Source of the DNA: Ficedula albicollis
Taxonomy: Eukaryota > Chordata > Aves > Passeriformes > Muscicapidae
DNA: 64,000 bases
Direction of reading: 5' to 3'
NCBI RefSeq assembly: GCF_000247815.1
Contig: NC_021681.1
Span: forward strand, 16,397,192-16,461,191
In this document: piece by piece, positions 23,880 through 36,120 of the stretch
How positions within the stretch are numbered: position 1 is the stretch's first letter
Layout: every line of letters begins with the position of its first letter
Notes under the pieces: generated by a model
The model's input: only the letters and a program-made list of their open reading frames with translations
Databases searched by the model: none
Told to the model about the DNA's origin: nothing
Translations under genes and position numbers: made by a program

Positions 23880-23985
23880 TGTTCTAATTTACAGCCCTCT
23901 GCCTCAGTTTCCCTATCTGCAACATGGGGGTTGAATAACTACCTCCTAATCCCTGAGGATAAACTGGGAGCTTTTCATAACTGTA
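23880..23985 (+). mobile_element. MIR-like (CORE-SINE) fossil fragment
   Basis: CCTCAGTTTCCC at 23902-23913 is followed in register by a 'ctgcaacatggggg' segment and then an 'ataactacctcctaatccctgaggat' type segment. These are the successive landmarks of the MIR SINE core (cctcagtttcc, then aaatgggg, then acctacctc, then gaggat). MIR copies are old and rare in birds. The assignment rests on recalled consensus order. Confidence 0.5.
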
Positions 23986-26070
23986 GACAACCTGTGGGTA
24001 CCTAGATACAGTGGCAAGCCTTTATGAAGTGAGTGGAGCTCCAGGGGCAGAGGCATTGGAACACAGGCAGCACAGGAACAAGAGATGCTATTAAAAAATG
24101 CTGTTGCATTGTTTGCTGAACCCGGCAAGGAGTGATTACAGAAGGTCCCTGTGAGATGTCAGAGCTGACGGTCCCCTTCACCCTGCTGTGTCTCAGGTTA
24201 CGGGACTCACTCCCACAACAGTCTGGTAGATCAGTGGCTGGGTGGGCTCTGCTAGAGTGGAAATATCTCCCAATTACACTAATGAGGTGCAAGCTCCCCA
24301 GAGGGATCTGGAGATGAGGCACATCGTTTTAAGAGGATTTTAATTGGCCTGGGAGTCTGAGGGCTACTGGAGGTGCACACCAGCCAGTGGAGGCTCTCCA
24401 GGGCCCTGCTCCTCTCTTGGTGCTGGAGACAAACAGGAGGCTCTGCACATCAGCCACTGGCAGTGGCTTGGGCTCTGTGTTGTGCTGAGGACTGGAGCTG
24501 TCCATTCTGCCATGTGGCAAAGCATCAACTCCAAGCACCCGTGGAAAATGGAGCCTTGCTCTTCAGAAGGTCCTCCCAGCATGTTTGCTCCCAGAGATGC
24601 TCCCAGGACTCAGGGACCGGACACGGGCCATGGAGCCAAGCCCTGATCATGCAAGGTTGGGGCTGCCCTGTGGAGTCTCTAAAGAAGGAGAAGGGGAGCT
24701 CTTACAGGGGAGATAATGTGCAGTGTCACAGGGGAGATGTCTCTCATGGACAACTGCAAAAACCTCCCCTGGTGCTTGCTGCAGGGGATAGATGCTGGCT
24801 CAGCATCCTTCCTCCTGGGCTGGTGCCTCTGCAGGGGTGGAGGTTCCTTTCTCTCCACTTCATGAGGCATGAATCAACTGTCCCAGCATCTTTTCCTCTC
24901 TGGAATGCTGTCCCTTTCCCTCACCCCATGCCTCCCTGACTCTTCCATCCTAGCAAGAGCCAGTGGGGATGGGGACAGCATCATTCCCCATCCAGGGAAG
25001 AGAGACAAGAGTAGTGGAGAGATGAGATGGGAGCAGGACACGTGAGATGTGCAGGGGTAGACAACACATGCAGGGCAGAAGATCCTGGCTCTGCCATGCC
25101 CTGCCTGCCTGCTACACCTGTGCTCCCAAACACTCTTCTGGAAGCTGGCTCAGCTGCATGCCTGGATGTGAAAATTCCCAGGGTGCATCTTTCACTGGCA
25201 GTGTGACAGCTCTTGCCATGCTGGGACGTTGAGAGGCTGTGAGATATTATCCAAGGCAGCCCTTTAGTGTTTGACTTACCAGAAAGGTGACCTTGGGAGG
25301 ACTAATATAAAATTTGATGAAGGAAAGATGGTTTTCCTTGACAAGCACCACAAGGTCCCAGTCTGTATTACCAGCCCCAGCACAATATGAAGGTGGATGG
25401 GTGGCTGGTGTGTTTGTGCAAAAATAATGGTTGAACATCAATGCATAGATAACTGCAGGGTTCACTGCAGATGGATGGGTGTATGGGTGGATGGATTCAC
25501 TAAATAGCAAAATAATGCAGATCCTCAGAAACAAGATATTTGAAAAGTCTTGGTAATGTCTGCTCTGAACTCACTGTGACTGTGTGCTTTGTCAGTCTCA
25601 AATTCAGAGAAATGGGAAAAGCTTTTACAAATCTCCTTCATATGCCAAAGGGGTAAACAAAAGGGATTGCCTGCTCCTGTAACTTGAGGTGAACTTGTCC
25701 ATCAGGTGATTGGAATTCTAAAAGTAATAGAAGCTTTAGAAAGAAATGCCATTTATATATCAGCTTTGCATTCGTACTCTGTGTTAATCCTTTTTGTTTT
25801 AAGTCAGAGAAAAGCAGTCCTTTGTTTTGGAGTGATTTTGGATGTATGAGAGATACTTTATAACACTGCAGAAAGTGACCAATCTGAAGTGGAGGATGAA
25901 TATTATTCTTCCTGCTGGGAAAATTATTAATAGAGCTGTGGGAATTGTTCACCTTATCTCTATTTGAGGTACAGAACTACTGCATCATGCATCAATTTTA
26001 GTATCCATGTCTGCCAGACTAACACAGGCTTTCTCAAAAAGAGCTGTAGGCTAGATCAGGAAAGCCTAGG
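23986..26070. other. Unique non-coding sequence
   Basis: Nothing recognised. Degenerate GGAT repeats occur near 25393-25497. The long frame at 24373-24939 (188 codons) has no domain and overlaps frames on the other strand. Confidence 0.5.
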
Positions 26071-26211
26071 TATGTATGTATGTGTATATATATATATATA
26101 TAAATGTGTAAGTAAATAAAATTGTCCGTACTTTAACGTAGGTAGAATTTAGTATATATATAAATGTGTAAGTGTATAAAATTGTCCGTACTTTAACGTA
26201 GGTAGAATTTA
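26071..26211 (+). repeat. TATG/TA microsatellite with a 60-bp tandem duplication
   Basis: A short (TATG)n then (TA)n tract at about 26071-26102 leads into a 60-bp unit present twice, near 26094-26152 and 26154-26211. Each unit starts in TA repeats and ends ggtagaattta. The two copies differ at about two positions (agtaaata versus agtgtata). TA-tract slippage or recombination is a plausible origin. Confidence 0.92.
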
Positions 26212-28239
26212 CTCATTCCCTCCAAGTAGAAGCATTGAAAAAAACGCACAGAGCATGACAAGCTCATCATCATAATTAACATTTTCTACAACAGTTTAAA
26301 GGAAATAAATTCAGTTTGGTTTCTTTGGGTTTTTGTTCTTACTTTCAAAAGTAACTACTTGCTGTCTTAAGAAAAGCCTACAGATGAGGCAAAGACAGAA
26401 ACTGCTTATTTAAAACGCTCCTTATTATGGAAATGTTTGACTACCCTTTTGGGATTGTTTCAGAGGAATTAGGCACACAAGACTGGAAAGGAAGAAAAGG
26501 GACTTCAAGCCACATCCCCTGCAATTGCAGCCCCAGGGCAGCCACGTGATGCAGGAGGGTCCCCAGAGCATCCCATCCACATCCCATGTACGCTGCACGC
26601 CAACACCCCCTCGAGATGCTGCAGCTCTGGCAGAAAACAAACCCACAGCTCTCAGGTGGCACAGGGAGAGGGAACAAGAGGGAGCAAACGTGTCACCAGA
26701 TGTCTGAAAACGCAGTGGGTTTGCTTGGGGAAGTTCAGCAATGCCCAGCTCAGGAGAAAAGATGCTGCAGCTCTGTAACCGCAGCCACCACAGCCCGTAG
26801 GTCTCTGCTCAGCTGCTCAGTGCTGAGCCCACTCGAGTGTGACAGGGGTTGTGCTGTAGCAGGACCTGCAGCCTGGGGCAGGAAGGAATGGTAGATGGAG
26901 CAGGCAGCATGCTCCTCTTCCAGGTAGAAGCCACTTTGTTAAAAATGCATGACTCAGGGAACAATCTGCCTTCAGCCCCCAGCTGCCTGGTCCTCAGTTG
27001 CTCCTCTCCACCTGCCCATAAAGCTTTCCAGTACTTAGTGCTGCTTTCCTTTGCCCTGCCATCAGCTCATCCCTGGGCTGCCAGGTGAGGAGATGTGCAG
27101 AGGTCTTGCTGAAATATGGCTTTTGCCATCTGTGCCATCCACACAACAGATGGACATGCTAAATAGAGGTCCTTAGCAAAGGCCATTTGAGCCCTGGATT
27201 TTGATGAGCTGTCTATCAAACCCATTAGAAGCACCAGCTCTGTGCACAAAATTAAGTCATTGGTAAGCCAACACAGTGATGAGGATGATAGAAGGGCTGT
27301 GGACCCACTTCTTCCTCTGGCAAGGGCAACACTTCACAGTCAGACCTACTGTGACTGCTGCCAGGAGATGGCTCAGAGTGTGGAGTTCGTGGTGGCTCCA
27401 TCCAAAGGGCAGAAGTGGCTTTAGGCAGCAGCTGCAGGGAGAAAAAGTTGTAGTCTCCTGGCTGTCCTCCTGGCTCTTTCCTTTGTATGTCCCTTCCCAC
27501 TCCCACAAGAGTAGCCCAAACCCAGTTTCTCATCAAGGGCCATGATTTGGTCATAGCCTACAAATGCCAGGCCTGGAATTTCAGGAGGAGCTTGATTAGC
27601 CGAGACCAGGGCTTCAATGAGTAGGATCCGTGGCATCAATATCAGTGATTGTTTAAACATCAATCAATACCAGTAAGGCTCTGGCACTGTGTCACAGATC
27701 TATAAATATAACTGTGTGATCCAAACTCCTGACTACAGGAATAGTCACAAAGGCTGAAGGAGCCTGCTGTAAAATCCCAGCCCACAGAACAGGAAGCTTT
27801 CAAGCAAGGGGACATGTCCCTTTCACTCACCCTTTGTGCAAGGAGACTGACTCATGAGTGACTTCATCATTCATCAGCCTCACCTCATCTGCTGCTCCTG
27901 CAGCCTGGAACATCCCTCTCATGTTACTCCCTCTACACAGCCCCTGCATCTCTCTCCTGCAGTCATGTCCCAGCTGAAAACATGCATTTTTCTGCTCTTG
28001 ACCCAACAGAGCCAGTAGCAAGGTAAAGGAGCAAATGAGCTTCCATTCTGCATGCACATTAGCAACAAAACATGACTGGCTGCCTCCTGATTGCAAGCAC
28101 TTTATTCTTGGTGACAGCATGGTAGAGGCACAAAGGATACAGTTGGATTTGCAGAGCCCAAGATGAGCTCTGCAGAACTGATAATTAGAAGAAATCATCT
28201 TTTTGGCTTGTGAGCTGAGCACATTTGAACTAAGATCAG
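26212..28239. other. Unique non-coding sequence, nothing recognised
   Basis: The overlapping open frames near 27242-27663 on both strands carry no domain. No dispersed repeat is recognised. Confidence 0.5.
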
Positions 28240-28500
28240 TGAAGGGGAATAAATATGAAAACCAATTATATCATTTGAACCAAGTCACTCCCCTGATTAT
28301 AATCACCTCCCTGTATGGGCATAAAAAAGGTGAAAAAATGCCCATGTCAAATTATTAAGGAATTAGTGTGACCAGACTGCACTTAATGGCTCAGTCGCTC
28401 GTAGAATTTAAGTGAAGTTGGCTGATGAGATTCTGAAGTCAGATGTGCACTGAGAGGGATAATTGGAACACGGGAGTGAGGATTTATGGTACCATTGTGG
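28240..28500. promoter_or_regulatory. Candidate conserved block with palindromic OTX/PITX-type site
   Basis: AT-rich unique sequence holding GATTATAATC at 28295-28304, a perfect 10-bp palindrome made of two inverted TAATC/GATTA bicoid-type half sites. The following 100 bp are AT-rich with ATTATTAAGGAATTAG-like words and retained CpGs (tcagtcgctcgtag near 28392). No repeat is recognised. Regulatory function is inferred. Confidence 0.3.
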
Positions 28501-29679
28501 TAGAAGTCTCAGCTCAGGTTGTACGGTGCTGCACCGCTATAGCAGGAAATCTCTCTGCTAGCGTGGGCTGGAGAAACAGCAGCAGAGTGTTCTGCAGGGC
28601 AGAGTTCCTGCCATAAGGTTTTACTGTGGTGAAAAACAGAGTTACCCAGCCTCATGGTCCAGCACCACTCCTGGCATCCCAGCAAGTACTCCTTGATTGA
28701 AGCAAATGGAAGAAGAGAGGACTTCACTCAGAAAGAACGTGAGAGGCCAGGTGAATGCTGCATGAAACAATCAGTTGCAAATTCTTGTGAACGTGGCTGA
28801 GATCCAGCAGGGTCAGAGATCCACAGACACAACCCCTAAAAGTGGAGATTATTCCAAAGGATCAAACCCACTCATTACCAGTCTAAGGCTGGATCTGAAG
28901 GATGTTGAACATCCATAAAGAGGTACCCAGTTTCCTCCCCAGAAACACACTCACATTTCTCATCTGGCTGGTTCAAATTCACCAGTATTTTGTCAAGAAT
29001 ACAGCTATATGCAGCTGTGCTGCAGGCAAAGGAGAAACCCTGCCAGCAGCATGCAGCCCTTGCACCAAGCTCCAGCACCCATTCCACCATCATAACCCTC
29101 TGGAAAGCCTTGAGACGAGAAAAAAGCTTAAGAGCTGTCTGCTCTCTCTTGCTGTTCTGCATGAACCAAGCTTTCTGAGCAGTGTTTACACACTTACTTC
29201 CACTAAGCCTCAGCAGCTTTGCTATCTCTCAGTGGAGATGTTTTAAGAAATACATTTTTGATCCTTTGTTATCTATCCACTGGAGGTCTTGTGGAATCTA
29301 AATTAAATGCCATTAGGAGACCTTTAATCTGCAGTGCTTCCAGTAAAACCAGATGGTCTCTCTTGAGCACACAGGCTCATTCACTGAAGACTCTCCCAGC
29401 ACGCTTACCCTCAACGCTGCAGCTCGGAAAGCGAGCCAGGAGCTCAGCAGGCTGGAATTGGCTGGGTTCCCCTGCGTCAGGGGGGAAAAGCCACTCTGTG
29501 CCAGCCAGCACTCTGAACCAGTATTCCCTCACAGGAAGGAAATCAAGGAATTTGGACAGCTCTTCCCAGAGGACTGCCAGGATCATCTAAGAACCTACAC
29601 TGCTGTCTTCTGCTCACACAACAATTCAGGAGGACAGAAATACTTATGTCTGTCAAACTCTTTAATCTCCCCGGCTTAA
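28501..29679. other. Unique non-coding sequence
   Basis: Nothing recognised. Several 70-120 codon frames on both strands overlap without domains. Confidence 0.5.
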
Positions 29680-29920
29680 ACTGCCTGTCCAAATTCGAAA
29701 TCTGACTAGATTTTCCCCAGTCTGCTTGTAACTGTGTCTTATCCTTTTATTAAGATGAGGAGGATTATTTGAGGCTTTTGTTCTTTACAAATCCCCCCGT
29801 GCAAAGGCAAGGTGGCGCATTAGATGAAATCTTCACTCCGGGCTGCTCAGATGAGAGATGCAGTGCTTTCCCACAAAGGATTTAGTGACATTGGATGCTG
29901 AAAACTGGTACAGCATTCTT
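29680..29920. promoter_or_regulatory. Candidate conserved non-coding block
   Basis: A unique block with a TTTTATTAAG word near 29745-29755, a bicoid-type GGATTA at 29762-29767 and scattered CpGs (cgtgcaaagg, ggcgcattag). It has the look of a short conserved element, but evidence is only compositional. Confidence 0.2.
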
Positions 29921-30859
29921 GGGGAGGTGGTGTATGATGCTCTAGTCCTCATGATTGCTGCTTTCTTCCTTCAAGCCTAAGAAGCTGTGTTGCTTCAACC
30001 CCGCAGAATGAGTCAGAAATCCTCTTTTTTGGTGCTAGAAGCATAAAAATAGGCAAATTTTCATGTTAAATGGAGGACAGGAAGAGAGTTCCCTCTGACA
30101 ACTTACAAACCTAGTCTCCTCTGAAAGCCTTTTCTTAGCTGCATCACTTGCTCTTATTTCAACTTGCTTTAGTGATTTGCAGTCATTAAATCACTCAGCT
30201 AAAACATGTATAAATCTTAGTATTGAATCCCTGCAAGCTAAACATCTCTGGGGAAAGTCTGATCAGGTCTCCCTCAGGGGGTCCTAAAGGATATTTGCTC
30301 GCTGATTCACAGATATACAGATCTGCTGGAAAGGAGCAGCAGGGACATTGGCTGGACAATTTTATCCTCAACCATGATGATGAATCTGAGAGGTGTATCT
30401 GTCCCAGAACAAGGGCTTTAGAAAGCACCCAGCTTCACTTGTGTTCTGTCCAAGAGCAGGGCATAGCCTCCCTGAATCCTGTAAGGGACAAGGACTGTTC
30501 AAGGGAGTGTTCTGGATGGAAAGGCATCTGCAAAATTGTCAACAACTAGTAAAGCTGCAGGTGTGGTACAGGGGAGCAGGACCTCTCCAGAGAAATACAC
30601 AGACCCAGGAGCAAGGCACAAAGGCCGGTTCCTGCAGGGCAGGTAACGTGGTGAATCACTTCCTCAGCCAGTTTTTCCCAAGCATTGCTCAAAAGAAGAA
30701 AAAAAGCCTCTTTTGTTGGTGGGATACCCATCTGGGAGGTGTGCCAGTTTTGCCTTGGCCTCCAGGGAGTTCCTTAACATTGGTGAGCCATTTGAGGTTC
30801 TTAGATACCTTTTTGAAGCTGGATCTTCATTTCTCTGCGTTTTGAGCCTCTCTCCTTTG
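29921..30859. other. Unique non-coding sequence
   Basis: Nothing recognised. Confidence 0.5.
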
Positions 30860-30985
30860 TGCAGCCCTTTCAGACTGTAAATGTTTCAGAGCAGGAAGTC
30901 TCTTTTATTATGTACAGCACCTAGCACCACAGAGCCCACTTGATGATGCCATCAAAAGCCCTGCTACATACCAGCAAGGGCAAAG
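30860..30985 (+). mobile_element. Ancient SINE/LINE tail (MIR/L2-like or related amniote repeat)
   Basis: The order 'gactgtaaatgtttcagagcagg', 'tacagcacctagcac' and 'cagagcccac' matches the 3' tail shared by old amniote repeats, in which 'actgtaagctc…gggcagggac' is followed by 'tgtacagcgcctagcaca…gggg'. No longer body is recognisable upstream. The family could be MIR, L2 or a reptile-type SINE with the same tail. Confidence 0.45.
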
Positions 30986-31369
30986 AGGGGTGCTGAATCA
31001 AAGGATCTCTCATTAGCAAGCCAGGCAGGGAATGCTGGAGGAACTGCCACACTTCGTGACACGCTGCATATGCACCCAAGAAGTCAAGAGCTCCTTTCAA
31101 AGCTGCCTGACGTCCCCCTGTGATCTGCCTGCAGGATGCTAACAGGGCCAGCAGGGAAGTGATGTCTGACAGACACAGTTTCTGATTGCTGTTGTAACCT
31201 ACAGTGCATCAGTGGAATTGGCTGCTGGGTCCATCCCTCGGTGTTTGTCCATGCTCAGTATTTCCATGTCGCTGTGACAGAGCCTCCCCTCCTAGGTAAT
31301 CTTCTTGGGAAGTTGTGGTGACTTTGGCTTAGTCTTTGGGAAGTCGTTCTGGGGAGTGTAAAGGGAAGA
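30986..31369. other. Unique non-coding sequence
   Basis: Nothing recognised. Confidence 0.5.
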
Positions 31370-31530
31370 ATCCCGTAAGCAATTAGCAGGAGGAACACGT
31401 GCATTGCAGATGGTTAATCTGCCTGCTTTCATGTGAACAAAGGAGAAGTCCCTTGAATGAAAGGAAACGGGTAACTTTAATGCAGGCTACAGTAAATGCA
31501 AATTAACTCCACAAATAAAGAAGCTTTTCT
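31370..31530. promoter_or_regulatory. Candidate enhancer with E-box, SOX and POU octamer sites
   Basis: Within about 110 bp the sequence shows a palindromic E-box CACGTG at 31396-31401, GGTTAATCT at 31412-31420, a SOX/TCF-type AACAAAGG at 31436-31443 and a perfect octamer ATGCAAAT at 31496-31503 that runs into AATTAA. SOX plus octamer combinations are used by SOX-POU pairs in pluripotency and neural enhancers, though here the two sites are about 50 bp apart rather than adjacent. Function is inferred. Confidence 0.32.
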
Positions 31531-33954
31531 TCTTAGAGCCAAGAAAACATTTCTCAAAGTCTGTATTTTAAATATACAATAATCTCTTTTATACCTCAGA
31601 AAGCTGTCCCTGTGAGCAGTCTGATATCTTCCTTGCAGACAGTAATCAGTCCATCACCAGTGCTCAAGGATGAATATAAATATTTGATTGTTCTCTTTGT
31701 ATCCTGGCACGTCCAGTTGCAGGGCTGGAACCAGACTGACTTCCCCTGCAGCCTGCAACCTGCCTGGCCTCTGGTTTAGGCTGAAATCCAGGAAGGTGTC
31801 TCACACCAAGCTCTGGAGCATCCAAAGACCTTGGTGTGGACCTACTTTCCTCCTAAGCACTAGGGTGTATCAAAGTTTTAATCCACTGATCCGTGATGCT
31901 GTGAAGACCCCATATCAATTCAGCTTGCTCCAGGGAGCTCATCCCTTGGGAGGGGCTGTGCACCCCTTTGAGGACAGACATCTCAAGGACACACTATGAG
32001 CCAGGCAGAGGCAACAGCTTTAATCTGATGAGGGGTAGAACTGAGACAACGGAAAGTTTGGGGCATTTCTTCAGCAAGGGTGCCCATGGTAGTTATGAGC
32101 AGCACTGCTGTCTTCTTCCTTCACAGCAGCACAGAGGCAGAAAGGTGCCTTAGCTGAACACCCTTCGGCGGAGAACAAATTTTCATGAGGAGAGTAAAAG
32201 GTGACGGGGTACAGCAGCCTGGGAGAGCCAGGTCTGTGCTTAGGGAGCAGCTGGAGTCACTCCCTGCTAAGGGCCTGACTAATGCAGATGTAGGGAAAGA
32301 GAGTGGAGCCAGACAGAGGAAACAGGCTGAGCCAGGTGGCACAAGAGTCTGGGGAAGCATTGCTTGAAAATATGACCAAGAGCAAAACATCCCAAAGGAG
32401 TAACCCTGGCCCCACTCAGCACTCACCAGCACCTCACCCTCAACACGGCTGGTCCCACCTCCAGCCCTGTGACACAGAAAACAGGCACTTCAGATAATGC
32501 AGGGGAGGATATGCAATACCAGTCTCAATGGCTAAGGTGGTCCCAGTGCTGGCTCTTTCCAGCTGAAGTTTGAAGGGACATGAAATCTAAAACAGTGTCA
32601 GGCATCTGAGCCGACTCAAGCACAACAGATATGTAAGTCAGTGAAGCTGGTGGCATTTGTGAGGATTTGGTTGCAGATGGATCAAAGAAAATCCATCCCA
32701 GGAGAGAGCATTTGCAATGAGAAGCAGTGTGTGTGTGTGAGACAGGGAGGAGGGAGCACAGTGGGGGTAGAGGAAAGGACACAATGCAGAAGATTACTTT
32801 AATTTCCTCCTCCTTCAGGCTCTTTATTAACACCCAGCCAGATCTCTCTCCCTGGCTGTTGCAGCAGTGGTAGGGGCCAGGCTAAATGTGGTGGCAGAGA
32901 GGTGCAAATCAGGGGCAAGAGAGACCAAGCATCTACAGATTCTGCTTCTCTCACAGCAGCCATGAAATCAGATGGGGCTGGAGGGGCATGGGAATAAAGG
33001 ACCAGGGACAAGCTTCTGTTTCTTGTGGCCACTCCAAGTGACCTGCTGCAAACACAACCCTGAGTGGTGTTAATATGCAAAGATGTAATTTCCTGATCAG
33101 TGCACACCTGCTCAAGTCTGTACATCACCTACTGCCAGCACAGCTGTGCCAGCCCAGCCTCCAAAGCTTGCCTGAACTCATGGCCTCATCCTAAGCAGGA
33201 CACACAGACAGGGAGTGAGGAGAAAGCCTGCAGAAGCTCTGGCTGGTTCTAGGGTTTAAGTCCATCCTGAGGCTGTAGAAAAGAGGATCTTGCACAGGAA
33301 ACAGCAGCCAGTTTCAGCCCTCAGGTACAGAGCTGCTGCCTCGATGCTGCCAGAGCTGCTGCTTCTCCCTTGGCTAGAGGGATGAGGCTCACATGGACCA
33401 GCTGAACCTTGGAGTACCATGCTGCCAAAGGGCTGCCAGTCTCCCCTCCCCAGAGCTTCTAAACCTTCAGGCCATTTCCGGAGAGGAAGAGATCCTAGAG
33501 AACTGAAGTCCCCACAAATGTTGAGAGCTAGTAGATGTGACTAAGTGGAGGAGGGCTCCTGCTATTTTTTCCACCAAGGCAGAGCAGCTGGAGCTCAGCC
33601 CCTAGGTCCACAACAGAGAATAAACACATATACACACAGAGACGAGCACACAGACACGGAGCCAAGCTGGGATGCACTTCCACATCTTCTGGATGCCAGA
33701 GGGTGCAGTTGTGAGAGATGGAGGCACAGGAAAGATGGCTTGATACAAGCTCAAAGGCAGCTCATTTCCAAAATAAGGAGACATATCAGTGAAATAAAGC
33801 CAGGACTGAGGGAGATGATAAGGAGAGGGAGCATTTCCCAACTCTCCTTGAGGTGCCTCAGTGGGTGGGCAACTGAGCAAGTGCCTGGAAGCCTCCACTC
33901 CGTCAGGGGCACGGGAAGTTACAGCACCACCAGCGAGACAGGCCCTGGAGTATT
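31531..33954. other. Unique non-coding sequence
   Basis: Nothing recognised apart from short GT and CA runs near 32729-32739 and 33627-33660. The open frame at 33545-34009 (154 codons) has no domain. Confidence 0.5.
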
Positions 33955-34225
33955 AGTGCTAATAGCCATCTCAGCCAAATTAATTCAAATTGCGTTCAGC
34001 CAACCATGAAAGCGTTGTTGGTGGCAGCGCTTCCCCATCCGCTCACATCTTCGTGAGGTAATTAAAGCCATTAGAATGTAAACCAGCTCTTTTGGCTTGG
34101 GAAGGAAAGAAAGCAGGAAGGGAAAAGGGAAGCTGAATGACAGCTTAGCTAATTCAGCTAATATTCCCACTATTTCCGTATATACTGATTAGTTCCCATT
34201 CTCCAGCCATTTGCACACCGATGCA
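33955..34225. promoter_or_regulatory. Candidate conserved non-coding block
   Basis: A unique block with TAATTA at 34059-34064 inside ggtaattaaagccattag, further GCTAATTCAGCTAATATT-type words near 34147-34165 and several CpGs in its first half. No repeat is recognised. Homeodomain-type enhancer is the leading guess. Confidence 0.28.
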
Positions 34226-35988
34226 AAGGCTCGGGTCCTCTGCAGCAGCACACCCTGACCCCAGCTCAGCATCCCCCTCATGGAGAATGCTGGAAATTGA
34301 GCTTTATTTCTGCCAGCCCTCAAACATTCATATCCCAGGATGCAGCTCTGCTCTTAACCAAACCAGGAATATGTGGCAGGAAGGGAGACAGCAAACAAGC
34401 TTTGTGCTCAAAGGAAAGAAACCCTGCCATGAACCTCCAAACAAATGGACATAAGCAGTAGATTTGAGGCAGCCACAGTGCTCTGGAAAGTCACTTAATG
34501 TCTAAAAAATCCTGCACATGACATTCAGCTGCCACATGAATTGCCTCAAGTGATGGAGTTATTTCTTCAGTGTCTTTATTTATTGGCCAAGCAAAGGGAA
34601 GCAGCACTGTGGATGGCAGATGGCCAGAGCTGGTATCTGGGGCTCAGTTCTCTGCCTGGTGCTGGTCTGCATGCCAGAGGGCAGGCAAAGTTTAGGGCCA
34701 GCAGAGAGGGTGGTTTTGTGCCAAGTCCAGGTTAGAGAGAAATGAGCTTGAAAGTAGAGAGGCAAGAGAAGGAGATGCCCAGCAAGTTCAGAGGGTTGCA
34801 GGGGAGAGATAAAAATGGCAATGCCAGGAGGAGGAAATCCTGCTGGACCCCAAGGCCAGGTGTCAGCTGTATCTAAGCTGGTCTCTAATGGTGCCGCTGT
34901 GGCTGGGCCAGCACCAGGACCCTGTATCCTCCCTGGAGAGTGGCTGGGAACTGCTGTCTCCATGTGCATCCAGGGCAGATGCTGCCTGCAGGGCTGGCTC
35001 TGCCTAGGACACTTCATCACACTATCCTGGTTAGACAGCTGTGGACTGGTTACAGCAGCAACTGTCCTGATGCTCATAGAGCTTTTTCCAACCTTCCCAC
35101 CCACTCCATCCTCAGAGTCCCAGCTGGAGCAGCCCTGTGCCATGGCAGGTGTCTCGGGTTGCAGAGAGGACCTGGGCAGCACAAGCTGTCGGTGAAGCCT
35201 GAAAAGCAGCACTAGCCCCACGTGCTTTCTGTGTGGGCTGGAGCCATGCACAAAGTGCTGTGATGGATGAAGAGGGCACAGTACAGTCATTCAAACACCT
35301 GGAGAGAAGTTCTTTGTGCAGCTGCTCTGCCTGTCTCTGCCTCTGTAGTCTTTCCCTCACCAGCTTGCCTCTGCTCTGGGTAGCCATGTGGGGGTGTGGG
35401 TATTCTTACATTTATTTTCAAGGCAGAGGAGTTCAAGAGCATCTGAGGGACATATTGTGTCTGTGAACAACAGCAGTAATTCCCTCTTTGGGAGGACCTT
35501 GAAGGAGACCAAGGGGCAAGTAATTTTGGATGCAGCAGCTATCTGGGGGCTCCTCTGAGCTCAGCCTGTGCTTTATTGGACCATCTCTCCCTTGGTGGAC
35601 TTTTCTCAAAACTTCAGAGCTAAAAGCCTGGCAGCACTACAGGACTCAGAATGGTTTAACCAGCTGGGCCTGTGATCTCTCACATTGACAGGTCGGAGAT
35701 TTGGACTGAGAGTTCAGCTTTCCCAAGGGATCAGTTTACCTGAAGGATGATTTGCCCACAGACAAGCTGGGCTAGGAGGCTTGTGAGCACTGCTGCAACC
35801 AGCTCAGCTGGCTGATTTTGCATAGGGTTGACCTGGGAGCACTCACATGGATTGTCCTGTGTGCCAGCACTGGGTAACTGTGGGGGGCTGCTGGAACTGA
35901 ATGCATGCAGGTCAGGGACACGATCTGGATTGAAGAGATATACCTGGACAGAAGAAAAAAAAAAAAAAAATTCAGGAAGTTAAGGAGC
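34226..35988. other. Unique non-coding sequence, including the longest minus-strand frame
   Basis: The 236-codon minus-strand frame (34580-35290) is the longest on that strand. It has no recognisable domain, is rich in P, S, Q and H, and overlaps two plus-strand frames. I treat it as a chance frame in moderately GC-rich DNA. An A-run lies at about 35955-35970. Confidence 0.5.
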
Positions 35989-36120
35989 AAATTCGCCTCT
36001 AGGATTACTGAGATAGCAGGTACTAGTGCAAAATCAAAGGGGTTTGCCCAATAAAAATTCGCCTCTAGGATTACTGAGATAGCAGGTACTAGTGCAAAAT
36101 CAAAGGGGTTTGCCCAATAA
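35989..36120 (+). repeat. 66-bp exact direct tandem duplication (2 copies)
   Basis: Copy 1 is 35989-36054 and copy 2 is 36055-36120; by eye they are identical. Each begins aaattcgcctct and ends gcccaataa. It belongs to no known repeat family. Complete identity implies a very recent origin or an assembly duplication. Confidence 0.96.

Noticed and set aside
24700..24745. Two copies of caggggagat
   Set aside because: Ten-base repeat in purine-rich DNA, within chance expectation.
34580..35290. 236-codon minus-strand open frame
   Set aside because: No domain, biased composition, and overlapping plus-strand frames; consistent with a chance frame in GC-moderate DNA.
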